Under the pieces are notes generated by a model. That model saw only the letters and a list, made by a program, of their open reading frames with translations, searched no databases and was not told where the DNA came from. Shown piece by piece: positions 9,682-20,408 of a stretch of DNA of 64,000 nt (positions are counted from its first letter, which is position 1; each line of letters begins with the position of its first letter). This stretch comes from Acanthochlamys bracteata (taxonomy: Eukaryota; Streptophyta; Magnoliopsida; Pandanales; Velloziaceae). Location of the stretch: positions 8,192,463-8,256,462 of the forward strand of contig CM034134.1 in the NCBI GenBank assembly GCA_019914995.1. The letters run 5' to 3'. The position numbers were made by a program, and so were the translations under genes.

Positions 9682-12600
9682 TTACCTATCAATTTCAGTC
9701 AAGATTGTGGTATTGTGTGGAAGCCTTTCTCTTCTTTCTTCGAGCTGCTCCATCAACTGTTCCGTCAATTGCACATAGTGGCTGATAGCATTTACCTCAA
9801 CAAAGTCAGGTAGATTCGGCAATGCCTGAAGCTTAGGAACATGCCCTAATTCCAACTCTAAGAGAGAAGGTAGGTTCCCCAAGCTGTCCAGCAACATTTG
9901 CAAGGAGTTTAGATCTTTCAAGTGTAGTATTTGGAGAGCAGTGAGGTTCCCCAAGCTGTTGGGCACTGATTGCAGCAAATTTAGACCAATCAAGTATAGT
10001 TCTTGGAGGGCGGGGAGGTTCCCTAAGCTGTTGGACACTGACTGCAGCGAATTTAGTCTAATCAAGTGTAGTTCTTGGAGGGTGGGGAGGTTCCCCAAGC
10101 TATCCGGCAATGATTGTAAGGAGTTTAGATCTTTCAAGTATAGTTTTTGGAGAGCAGCGAGGTTCCCCAAACTGTTGGGCAGTGATTGCAGCGAATTTAG
10201 ACCAATCAGGTGTAGTTCCTGGAGGGCGGGGAGGTTCCGTAAGCTGTTTGGCAATGATTGGAGGGAGTATAGAATTTCCAGGTATAGCTGTTGGAGAGCG
10301 ATGAGGTTCCAAAATCTGTCTGGTAATGATGTTAGTTCTTTACTTCTTTCTATGTGGACCTTCTGTATTAGGAGGGGGAGCCCGGTAAAATGAAGCAAAT
10401 GAAGAAGCATAGGATAATCTAGATTAATTTGGAATTCCTCGAATCCTTGCAGGGTAACGGCAGCTATTGCTGGTATTTCTCCGATAGCTTCCAAGATCAT
10501 CGGACAATGTTCAATAGTCAATGATTTTGGAATAGATCTAAGGGTATGTACACCTCCCAAAGATCTCAGCTTTCTACAATCTGAAATGTTTAACACTTGC
10601 AGCGCCTTTAATTGCTGCCAAATCTCTTCAGAGGGAAGGGTGGTAAGCCCCACATTGAATAGATGTAGCTCTGATAGGTTAACAGGAAGGGATTGGAGCT
10701 CTTTCAAATGTTTGCAATTGTATAGTGACAGATGTGTTACATCGGTGAGATAAGAAGCACTTTTCATCCAGATTGGAGATCTAGAGCCCATGTAGTTCCA
10801 AATTGCTAGCATCTTTAATCCGTCATTTGGTTGAAATCCATCAAGTACCACCTCTCCAGCTAAATCCGGAGTCTCTCGGTAAGCATCTTTCCAATATAAA
10901 TATAATTTTTTGAGCATTTTCTTGTCGGACAACTTTGCTGACTTGGCTTCAGTAGAAGATTGTACATATCCAAGATTGCGAATGCCAACTTTCAACCAAG
11001 TTGTTCATTGTCCCCAATGCACTTAGCCTGTGTCCCCTTTTTCTTTTAATGCGACAATTGGCTAGTACTCTAAGCGAACGTAGTTCCCCAACACCAGAAG
11101 ATAATGAGATATTATGCGGTTTAGTTCCAAACAAGTAACGTAGGTTAATCAAATTTTCCAAACCACGACCAATCTTAAAAGAACCACCTTCAATGTTCAC
11201 AAGTCGAAGATGATGAAGATTCCAGAAAGACTTTGGTAGTCGTAACTCACCGAAGCTCTCTTTGATATCCAAGAACAGAACTCGTAGGTTTGGAGCTTTC
11301 TGTGAAACATGTTCAAGTCCTGTTTCAAACTCATCTTCACATTCACAGCCACTTTTAAAAACTAAAATGAGTGTGCGCAAGTATTTTAAACTTGGAATTT
11401 TCTGGAGTACACCAACATCCTCTATTTCGATTGATAAATGTCGCACAACCTCTTTTTCTTCTAGGACTTTGTTGCTAGCAAGCCGAATGCATTCGTTGCC
11501 GGCTACATATTTTGCAAGATCATGCAGCAAGTCGTGCATAACATAAACTTCATATTTAGTTGGATGCTTATCAAAAAAAGACCTCTTTAGTAAAGCATCA
11601 AAATATTCCACTCCAGCATCATCTATTCTATCTGGGTCTTGAGGTTTTTCAATAAAGCCCAATGCTATCCACATAGAAACCAATTCTTCTTTCTTGAAAT
11701 AATGATCTTGGGAGAATACACTGCAAAAGGCAAAGCACGGGTGAAGATGCGATGGTAAATACTGATAGCTTAGTTATAGCACAGATAAAATTTCCCCTTT
11801 TCCTTGACTTGTATTCAAAAGATCACTATTCTGAATTTTCATCCACTGATATTCATCCGGTTTGGATCTTAATACTCCTCCAATCACTTTTGCAGCTTGA
11901 GAACCACGTAATTTTTTCGCTATTTTACTTCTGATATCACATAGTTTCAGATAGTCGGCATGGTTTTTATCAACAAAAGCATATCTTTCAAGCAGCAACT
12001 CTACCTTCTCTTCTCCCAAGCCCTTCAAACGAATAATTGCATTTCTAGGTCTTGGCAACATTACCACCACCGATTCTAATCGAGTAGTAAGAAGAATCTT
12101 GCTTCCCTTCTTCCCATGCATCAAAGGAGCAAACAGAGTATCCCATGGGCCCATTGTCTCATCATACCAGCAATCGTCAAGGACAAGTAAGAACTTATGA
12201 GACATTAGCTTGTCTTTGAGCTCTCTATGCACTAAATCAAAATTTTTTGACGAGGAACTCTTGCACTCTGCTGATTCAGCGATGCTTCTTGTGAGTGTAC
12301 TTACATTGAAATCGTTTGAAACACAAACCCATATCTTTAAATCGAAGTATCCTTGAATCCTGTTATCATCAAAGACTTGCTGCGCCAGTGTAGTCTTTCC
12401 CATCCCACCATCACCAACAATAGGAAGAATAGCAACGTCATGAGGAACAGAAGCATACTCAGCATTAGTTAGTATTTTGATCACATTCTCCATCTCTTCT
12501 TTACGACTGAATTCCTCCAAGCCGATAGTAGGAAGAGAGCTTGTAAGGCGATCATTCGTTACATCAGGTAGCTGACTGTTATGTGACTGCACAACATTTC

Positions 12601-13048
12601 TTAGATGCAAAAAAGGCCCAATTGTAGCAGCAACTCTATTTATGCCATCTACAGCTTCTTTAAGCCTTTTCATGGAGGGACCTTGCGTAAGAAGGTGTTT
12701 CACATAATTTTTAAACCAGAATGCAGCTGTGCCCACTTTAGTTATGCCAGCCTTGACTTGTTCCCGCTTCCTCATGTACTCCACCTCATCGAGCATGTTT
12801 TCTGCATCTTCTAAGGCAGCCTTCAGCTGCCGCAGCCATGCGATTAGCCCTTGATTTTCTACAAAGAATACCATTTTCCCAGCACCTTCGACAACAGCCT
12901 TGATCTGAGGAAGAGAACTTTCCAGCTTCTCCACATCCTTCTTCCAACTGGGATGTCCCTTGATGTAATAATCATCGTAGAGGACCCCAACGAGCTTGCT
13001 TATGACAGCAGAGACGAACCATCCAGTGATCACCAAACCCCCAGGCAT
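9682..13048 (-). pseudogene. coiled-coil NLR disease-resistance gene, copy 1 (broken)
   Basis: Minus-strand CC-NB-LRR gene of the RGA type, an intracellular immune receptor. The start MPGGLVITGW at 13048 is shared with copy 2; another in-frame ATG lies at 13069. It encodes an Rx-type coiled coil with an EDAENMLDE motif, then P-loop GDGGMGKTTLA, RNBS-A, kinase-2 FLLVLDDCW and RNBS-B GSKILLTTR. A GSPLA-type motif is altered to GSQAAK. A TAA at 11774-11776 stops the frame where copy 2 has Lys in MLKLSYQYLP. The same frame continues past it with MHDLLHDLAKYVAG. Near 10990-11000 an extra A shifts the frame, and the LRRs then run to 9682. The LRR array (about 9838-10340) is a run of 24-residue repeats. 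Two lesions plus the upstream retrotransposon suggest a pseudogene. Confidence 0.85.
9838..10340 (-). repeat. 72-bp in-frame tandem repeats encoding LRRs, copy 1
   Basis: About seven consecutive 24-residue repeats of the form LQSLP-SLGNL-ALQELHLI-LNS, plus a partial last unit. The consecutive DNA units are very alike, for example TTCCCCAAGCTGTTGGGCA-type segments at regular 72-bp spacing. Copy 2 has fewer units. Confidence 0.8.
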
Positions 13049-13523
13049 CCTTCTTTTAAGTTTCAACAAGCAACTTCAATGTCTTCGTTTGCATAAACAA
13101 TATTTTCTGATGCTTCTTTTTCTAACTAGTTTTCAAAGCAAGAAAGCATCTCTATGACTCCATCTGATGCTTCTTGTGCTCGTTTTCTGCAAAGTCCATG
13201 GTGCAATGGAAACATATGACAAATAGTGTAGTCGCAAGGTGCTTGACAAATTCCAGCTTTACCTATCGGATTACACGAATTGATGTAACAATACTTATAT
13301 AACCGACGAGTATTTTGCTTTTAATTGCTCCTAAAATCTTGACTTTAAGAAATCTTAACACGGAAGCAACTTAAAAGACGATAAATTTATTCCTGAACAT
13401 AACATAACTATAATAACTAGCAAAAACAATTGCTGACAACGGGTCCAATTCCTTTTACAGTACAGAAGTGTTGAAAAGTGCCAGTTATATAACTAACTAC
13501 ATATTCTGATTGATTCTAAACAA
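13049..13523. other. proximal upstream region of NLR copy 1
   Basis: Homologous to 25530-25850 upstream of copy 2. It includes a conserved stretch (CAAGGTGCTTGACAAATTCC at about 13231) that recurs at about 18730, 25715 and 26598. The homology with copy 2 resumes at 18059, on the far side of the gypsy element. Confidence 0.55.
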
Positions 13524-13799
13524 CATGATGCAAATAGTGAGCATGAGCCAGGAACAAGAGATGCAATACTGTCCAAACCAGAAGAAGAGGGCCAACCTCG
13601 ACCTCGCCGGAGCCGGCGGCCGGCGATGAGCTGTCAGACCTGTCCAGGATGCCAACCATAAATATCTACCAGGATGAGGTGCAATAAAAGGATGCAGAAT
13701 AAGGGCGCCTAGGTGCAGGACAGGGTGCCTGGGTGCTGTCCAAGGGCGCCTAGTGTAATCTTTAAGAAAAGCACCTTGGCTGTCATGTAGAGTTTTGAG
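13524..13799 (+). repeat. duplicate of the element's pol 3' end and LTR start
   Basis: Matches 17612-17842: GAGCATGAGCCAG, CAAGAGATGCA, ATGCCAACCATAAATATCTA, GATGAGGTGCAATAAAAGGA, GGGCGCCTAGGTGC and TGTCATGTAGAGTTT all recur in the same order. The match ends just inside the presumed LTR, where sequence switches to gag. This suggests recombination between two copies or an internal deletion in a tandem pair. Confidence 0.75.
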
Positions 13800-13809
13800 C
13801 GAGATCATG

Positions 13810-14835
13810 CACCTATAAGGCGAAGCTAATAGATGGTACCAAAGTTTTGAGCGAGATCGGCCTCATCATACGTGGGAGGAACTAAAAGATGCTATATTGA
13901 GGCGATTTGGACCATTAGCTTTTGGGAACCCCAGCTATTCCATGCACCAGCCTCGCCAAACGGGAGCTTTGAGCGAGTACCTTGCTGCCTTTGAAGAGCT
14001 CAGAGTTCGGCTACCTCCTACCACTGATGATGATTTAATAGGAAGATTCTGCGGTGGCCTCTCCAAGAAGCTAGCTATGGATGTCATGGCCTCAAAGCCA
14101 AATGACATACAAACAACTTACTTGTTGGCAAGGATGTTCGAGCATAAAATATCAGCAGACCCTAGCCAGCAACGCACGAGGTTTAATTTCACAACGCCAC
14201 AGCAAGGTTCCTCAATGGGCAGCAGAACTGCAGGGCAGACGGTGACAAGTATAGCTCCAGCAAGCAACCACTTGCAAAACAAACCAAAAACCTCCTCACT
14301 TTCAGTGGCAGATATTAACAACAGGCGTTCAAGAGGACTATGTTTTTATTGGGACGACAAGTATGAACGCGGGCATAAGTGCACCACGCTCTTATATTCC
14401 ATTGCCACTAGCAGCTCACTGGAGGACGAAGAAGAGGAGGCAATAGGAAAAGAAGATTTGATGGAGGACGCAACCTTATCCCTTAGCGCCATAAATGGTA
14501 TAGTCGGACCTCAAACTCTTCGTATTGTAGGAAAAATTAAAAAGCAAGAGGTTTTTGTATTGATTGACTCGGGTAGCACGCATAACTTTATTTCTGAACA
14601 TTTGGTCAAGCATCTAAGGCTGGCAGTTGAGAAAGTTAGGCCATTAAAGGTGGAGCTGGCTGATGGGAGGCCCCATTCAGTTGAGATTATTCATAAAAGG
14701 ATCCCTCTGAGGACTCAAGGAGTTGAGATCCTTGTGGATGCCTACCCCTTTCCCCTTGGAGGCATGGATCTCGTTCTAGGGATCCAGTGGCTTGAGAGTT
14801 TAGAAAAAGTCATTAGTGATTGGAGAAAATCATAA
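13810..14835 (+). pseudogene. gag and aspartic protease remnant (Ty3/gypsy)
   Basis: Homology to gag begins at about 13810 (GEANRWYQSFERDRPHHTWE, with a TAA at 13816-13818 just before it) and runs through RFGPLAFGNPSYS and the SEYLAAFEELRVRLPP capsid segment. A zinc-knuckle-like CFYWDDKYERGHKC has lost one of its cysteines. The protease active site VLIDSGSTHNFIS is intact, and the domain ends GMDLVLGIQWLE. A stop at 14833-14835 interrupts the frame; the next bases still encode the usual MQFTIQ-Q-EVVLRG linker. The N-terminal half of gag is missing. Confidence 0.8.
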
Positions 14836-16225
14836 ATGCAATTTACCATTCAAGAGCAGGAGGTAGTTCTACGAGGAATTAGGGAGGGACGTGTGTCCAA
14901 CTTACTAGTCTAAACCCGAAGACTATGCTTTGCTCTCTAAGGTTAGTGGCAATTGGTGCCTCAAAGATCAAGCATCCAAAACATCACGATTGCCCACCGA
15001 TCTGCAGGAGCTCCCGGGCGAATCTTCAATCCCATACCAGGGCTTCCTCCAAGGCGTACGCATGACCACGGTATACCTTTTCTGCCCGGGGCAAAGCTGG
15101 CCAACATCAGGCCCTACAAAAGTACATGTAAGATGAGAAATAGAACTTGCATGGGTTATCACAAGGAATAATTGCGTTCAAGGCTCCAGCCTCTCGGTCT
15201 TCTTGTCGAGGAGAAGAAGGATGGGTCCTGAGGTTTTGACACATTATAGAGCTCTTAATGAGATAACCATTAAGGACAAGTTTCCAATTCCAATGATCGA
15301 TGAATTATTAGATGAATTGCATGGGGCACGGGTCTTTTCCAAACTAGATTTGAAGTCCGGATATCATCAAATACGTGTGAGGGAGGAAGATGTTCACAAG
15401 ACTGCTTTTAGAACTCACGATGGGCACTATGAATTTTTAGTAATGCCCTTCGGACTGACGAATGCCCCAGCCACCTTCCAATCCCTAATGAACGAGGTTT
15501 TTCGTCCACACCTTCGAAAATTTGTACTTGTTTTCTTTGATGACATTCTTGTTTACAGTAAGACGATGGAGGAGCACAGGGAGCATTTGCATATCGTTTT
15601 TCAGGTACTAAAAAGAGAGAAGTTGTATGCTAACTTCTCCGAGTGTCAATTCGGGTGCCATGAGCTGGAGTACCTAGGACACATCATCACAGTAGAAGGA
15701 ATTGCGGCTGATTCCGCCAAGGTCCAGGCCATGACTGACTGGCCTACACCCAGCACACCAACTGAACTTAGAGGATTTCTGGGTCTCATAGGCTACTACA
15801 GAAGATTTGTCAAAGATTATGGTTCTCTGGCGGCCCCTTTGACAGCACTCCTGAAGAAGGAAGCTTTTCAATGGACAAAGGAGGCTGATCAGGCTTTCCA
15901 AAAACTTAAGAGAGCTATGACTACTACACCTGTTTTAGCGTCCCCAGATTTCCAAGCACCTTTCACGGTTGAAACCGACGCATCTAGTAGAGGAATTGGG
16001 GCTGTCTTGCTACAGCATGGCAAACTAGTGGCATTCTTTAGCAAGGCCTTGTCCTCTAATGCCTTAGCCAAATCCACCTACGAGAAGGAGTCGATGGCGT
16101 TAGTCTTAGCAGTCCAAAAATGGAGACCATACCTTCTTGGACAGCGATTCACCATCAAGACTGATCACTTTAGTTTGAAGTACCTGTTGGAGCAACGTTT
16201 GTCAACAAGCGAACAACACAAATGA
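14836..16225 (+). pseudogene. reverse transcriptase / RNase H remnant (Ty3/gypsy)
   Basis: After a frameshifted linker (14836-15200), a long open stretch from 15203 encodes the RT core: [49 protein letters not shown] and the catalytic [10 protein letters not shown], where FDD replaces the common YVDD form, as in many plant gypsy elements. RNase H follows ([37 protein letters not shown]). A TGA at 16223-16225 interrupts the end of RNase H. Confidence 0.85.
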
Positions 16226-17753
16226 CTTATCAAGCTGTTAGGTTATGACTACCAAATCGTATACCGAGCAGGGACGCAAAATGTGGTGGCAGATGCCCTC
16301 TCCCGAAAACCGAACGCCCAGTTGGCAGCATTAACTACCATACATGCTTCCTTTTGGGATGATCTACGTGCAGCCCAGCAGAGAGATCCTTCCTTGACAG
16401 AAATAATTCGCGAGGCAGCAAAGGGAGATCATCTTCAATGCAGAATGACAAATGGACTTCTTCTCTGCAGCAACCGAATTCGCGTGCCTGCGGACATCTC
16501 CTTGCGTACACAATTACTATACGAGGCACACAACTCAGCGGGTGGAGGACATGGTGGGGAGTTTCGCACATATAAACGTCTTGCGCAACAATTCATGGCC
16601 AGGAATGGCTAAGGATGTACGAAGACATATCGCTACTTGCTCTATCTGTGCTCGGGCAAAGGTTGAATGTCTCAAAGCGCTTTGCTGCAACCCTTGCCAA
16701 TTCCGAAATATATATGGACTGACATTGCAATGGACTTCATTGAGGGCTGCCGTGAGGTAAGAGAATACTTGTTGTTGTTGATCGTCTATCCAAGTATGCC
16801 CATTTCATTGCTTTGAAGCATCCCTACTTCCAACTGGGATGTTTTTGCTAAGGAGATAGTTAGACTACATGGATGTCCAAAGAACCACATCTCCGATCGA
16901 GACCCTATCTTCCTTAGCAATAACAGTGGAAGGAGCTTCACAAGACAGGGTACTTCTTTACACATGAGCACCGCCTATCATCCTCAAACCGACGGTCAAT
17001 CCAGTAAACAGAGGACTAGAAACTTATCTAAGGTGTTTTGTAGGAGATCATCCCCGCAGGTGGTACCAATGGTTGCATTGGGCAGAATTTTCATATAATA
17101 CTAGCACACATTATGCCACAAAGACAACTCCCTTTGAAGTAGTTTATGGCCGTCCCCCTCCTCCCTTAGTCTTCCCTCCAAGGAGCAGTTTATAGTCAGA
17201 CGAAATAGAGATTAAACTTCGGGAGCGCGACGAAATTTTGAAGGAATTGAGGTTGCATCTACTCCGCGCGCAAAACAGAATGAAGCAACTAGCTGATAGA
17301 CATCGAAGGGAAAAAAACTATGAACCCGGCGATGCCGTTTTTCTTAAACTTCATCCTCAATGGTAATCCTTGTTGGCTGAACGTCGGGATCATAAACTTC
17401 GATTTAGGTATTATGGTCCCTTCGTAATTGAGAAGGCTGTTGGGCCAGCTGCATACCGTCTCGTGTTGCCACCAAACTCAAAGATCTACCCGGTCTTCCA
17501 TGTATCCCAACTCAAGGATGCACGACATGTCCCTAAAGATGATTTTCTTGGTGCTATGACAGATAACGATCTGTTTACTAAACTCAGGACGGCCGAATTT
17601 CAAGGGGTGGGGATGATGCAAACAAAGGAGCATGAGCCAGAACAAGAGATGCACATCTTGTCCAAACCAGGAGGAAGAGAGCCAATCTTCGCCGGAGCTT
17701 TGATGAGCTATCGAATGCCAACCATAAATATCTACCAGGATGAGGTGCAATAA
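16226..17753 (+). pseudogene. integrase remnant (Ty3/gypsy)
   Basis: Starts with the RNase H to integrase junction NVVADALSRKP (about 16280). It then shows the HHCC zinc finger split by a stop at 16612 (HNSAGGGHGGEF before, CSICARAK after), a frameshifted core (DIAMDFIEG near 16730) and a tail from 17370 with KLRFRYYGPFVIEKA and YPVFHVSQLKDA. The last 40 codons are where a chromodomain would lie and are too diverged to call. Several shifts make it inactive. Confidence 0.75.
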
Positions 17754-17826
17754 AAGGATGCGAGAATAAGGGCGCCTAGGTGCGGGCGGGACGATAAATT
17801 GTAATCTTTAAGAAAAGCACCTTGGC

Positions 17827-18057
17827 TGTCATGTAGAGTTTGAACTATTTAGGAGTTTTTAGTATTTAGTAGATCTTAATATTTCAATTCTTATCCAATT
17901 GTAACTCCTAGGAGAAGAGTTTTAGTAGGATTATAACTCTTCTATTATAAATAAAGAAAGCATGAACTAGTAAAGAGCATGCAAGTTATCAGTAAAGTTT
18001 AGTAAATTGTTAGTTCTTAGTTTAATCTTCGCATTAGCAATCCAAGTTACATCACAA
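17827..18057 (+). repeat. probable 3' LTR of the gypsy element
   Basis: Begins TGTCATGTAGAG and ends about CATCACAACA, giving TG...CA ends. It includes a TATAAATAAAG promoter-like box near 17946. Beyond it the DNA matches the unit-2 region starting at about 25995. There is no clear polypurine tract just before TG; an alternative start is TGTAATCTTTAAG about 20 bases upstream. Confidence 0.5.
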
Positions 18058-19887
18058 CACCTCTCGATCTGCAGGTTTTCAAACAAGGACAACTTCTGCT
18101 TAAGCGATAAGGGCTTCTATTTGGATGTCTCTGAACCTACGGAATTAACCAAGACGTAATCTAAACCTTAAAATAAAACCACCAAACTACTGAAATTAAA
18201 GAGGAAAATTCGTGACACTACTTTGCAGCAATAATATTTAATTGAGTAGTGATCTGAGAAACGAAAAAATGAAAAGACAACTTACCTCTGATGATTTGAA
18301 CCTCTGAATACTACAAAGGAAAATAAACTGATCCTGGAATTGCTCGTTCATCCAAGGTCAGCATTATCATTAATCTCAGAGACAGACATATAGAGAGACC
18401 CTAGCAACAGAGAGCATAGGGGCAAAGATATAAGAACCCACAAAGGAAGGCAAAGTTCAGGTCTTCATCCTCGTCAAATTATGAGCACAAACTGATGAAG
18501 ACCGTCAGAGTTATGAGAAAAGATGTAGTCAAATTATGAAATCCATTACTATCCTTCCTTGGGCAAAGAGCAAATGTTCTTGGTTTTCAAGGCAAATAGA
18601 TTGTTGTATTTCTGATATGGTTCTTGTTCTCAAATGAAAATTTTCAGCTTGCGGAATAACTTGCCCCATTCTTTTTACTCATATGGCAAGCTCGTCGCAA
18701 AGTTCACCACTGACCCCGCAAGTCACGGTGCAAGGTGCTTGACATATTCCAGCTTCACCTATCAGATTAAAACATCTATCAACACCATGATCACGTAATT
18801 GATAATTACCGGCAACATGTTCAAAGTCTCCGGTGATGTCGCTGTTCTCCAGAGGAGCATTAAAATGCACATCTCCAGACGTCAAGGCTATATACTCAAA
18901 CGATATTATCAAGTTTAATAGGAGTCGTAAACTGTTTTAATATATATGATTCTTTATTTATGTTTCTAAACATTCCTTAGCTCTTCGTTGTAGTTTCGGA
19001 TGTATTTCCTTTTCGCAATTTCTACATAAGAAAGTTTATATTTAATACGCGACGTTGTGAAATTTTAGAAGACCAATTCAAAAGTATCAATAAAATTATC
19101 TGAGTTACCTGAAATGCAGAAAACCAATTCCCTTTCCGGTACCTACAGAGAAACTTCACCTTCCCTTGAACCGCATTTAAGCCTGAAAGAATTGCTTATT
19201 TATAATTCATCTATAGACTTGACCAGGGAAGTGTCTTCCTACTTTCCAAAATGCTTATTAGGGTCAAATAAAAGTTTTAAGTTAGTTCTCACCTTCTTTG
19301 TAATTTTCAGATATATAGATACTTATATTTACTAAAATTCACTATTCCCATGCACTTCAAGCGCTTGTGTCATCACGATTGGTTGGTGTTTCCGCACCTT
19401 GATTTTCTCCAGAATCTTAATACGGTTCCCAACCTTCCAAACAAAAACCTCCTGAGAAGTTCCGTCTGAAGATTTAAGACATCAAGGATCAACGTAAATC
19501 AAGACGCCATGGGCGTGTTTACCTTGTACATAAAATGCGTAGAGTAAGTTTTTTAAAAATTAATTTAAAAAATAAAATTAAAAATTAAAAATATTTAATA
19601 AAAAATAAAATTATATATTAATTTAATATTTATAATAAATTTTAAAAATAATTTTTTTAAAAAAGTTTATTAATAAAAAAAATTTAGTTTAATTTTTATA
19701 TGTATTTAAAAAAAATAAAATTTAGAGTATTGATAAATACGCTCTATGCGGCAACGAGAACAATTAAAGGAGACCACGAACCTGCCCACGTATAGCTTAA
19801 TACAAGGTGAGATTACTTTAAAGATGGCTACGATAAAACTTTTTGAAATAAATTTGGCCTTGCTATTAAAATAAAAATTTTGTGCTC
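18058..19887. other. distal upstream region of NLR copy 1 and spacer
   Basis: 18060-18885 aligns with 25995-27225 upstream of copy 2 (shared stretches: CGATCTGC-GGTTTTC, CTACTGAAATTAAAGAGGAA, CACTACTTTGCAGCAATAA, GATGTCGCTGTTCTCCAGAGG). Short frames such as a peptide containing IGEAGICQAPC recur but are not conserved as protein. 18890-19510 is unique-looking with no gene. Confidence 0.55.
19512..19752. mobile_element. AT-rich MITE, GGCGTGTTTAC family, copy A
   Basis: Left end GGGCGTGTTTACC and right end TTGATAAATACGCTC form an imperfect inverted repeat around a purely AT-rich core. 47874-48105 looks like the same element in opposite orientation (starts GAGCGTATTTATCAACACTC, ends AAGTAAACACGCCC). 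38312-38562 may be a third, more diverged copy. No target duplication is certain. Confidence 0.5.
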
Positions 19888-20170
19888 ATGAAGTATGATG
19901 ATAAGGTAAGGAATAACTATGAGATAGCAACTAGCATCCGTTTACAACTTGCAACACAAATTTCGATGATTCCTTTCATGAATAGAAGATAGATTGCCTT
20001 AATGAACCAGATGTAATTAACCTCGCCAACTATCATAACATTCATTTATCTTTTGCATTGAAATAATGTTTGCCCTTATGTGCTAACTCTTCTTCACTGC
20101 CTCCAGGTGTTTTTGGAAGGGCACTTGATTACTGCATTGAAGGAGTGGTTGAATGAGAGTAGCTTTGGAG

Positions 20171-20400
20171 TGCGTTTGTTTTTGCTTTTTTTAAACAAAA
20201 TTTTTTAATTTTTAATTTTATATTTTTAATATATATTTTTAAGTATTTAAAAAATTTATTTAAAAATTTAGAAAATATAAAAAATTTTTATGTAATAAAA
20301 TTTTTTTATTATATATTTTTATTATTTTTTTAAAAATAAAAAAAAAAAAAATAATTTTTATTTTAAAAAAATTTAATTTTATAAGTAATTTCAAACGCAC
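20171..20400. mobile_element. AT-rich MITE with TGCGTTTG ends and 8-bp TSD
   Basis: Left end TGCGTTTG, right end CAAACGCAC, almost pure A/T interior. An exact 8-bp duplication CTTTGGAG lies at 20163-20170 and 20401-20408. This is hAT-like. Related ends with TGCGTTTGAAA appear at about 39149, 47086, 48362 and 48486. Confidence 0.65.
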
Positions 20401-20408
20401 CTTTGGAG

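Larger units (their letters stand above)
13524..18057 (+). mobile_element. Ty3/gypsy LTR retrotransposon, degenerate and rearranged
   Basis: Carries gag, protease, reverse transcriptase, RNase H and integrase remains in gypsy order on the plus strand, with stops and frameshifts throughout, and a probable 3' LTR at about 17827-18057. No normal 5' LTR or primer-binding site is visible. Instead the left end (13524-13799) repeats the end of pol and the start of the LTR. The integrase tail has the GPF-type module (YYGPFVIEKAVGPAAYRL) usual in chromoviruses. It interrupts the upstream region of NLR copy 1, since the sequences on either side are contiguous in unit 2. The exact right boundary is uncertain and no target duplication could be assigned. 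Confidence 0.8.
6919..18890. repeat. Tandem duplication unit 1 (NLR block)
   Basis: Begins at ATGAAGTATGATGA (6919), which recurs at 19888. From there the two units can be followed in parallel: flanking DNA, NLR 3' region, NLR gene and NLR upstream DNA. Unit 1 has extra insertions (MITEs at 7134-7700 and 7780-8511, gypsy element at about 13524-18057). Without the gypsy element it is about 7.4 kb, close to the length of unit 2. Confidence 0.75.

Noticed and set aside
9941..10393. 150-codon plus-strand frame rich in repeated Phe-Pro-Lys-Leu units
   Set aside because: Antisense shadow of the NLR LRR repeats; the periodicity comes from the 72-bp units.
18679..18912. Minus-strand peptide containing IGEAGICQAPC, also seen at 25629-25886
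   Set aside because: The shared motif comes from duplicated non-coding leader DNA; the frames diverge on both sides.
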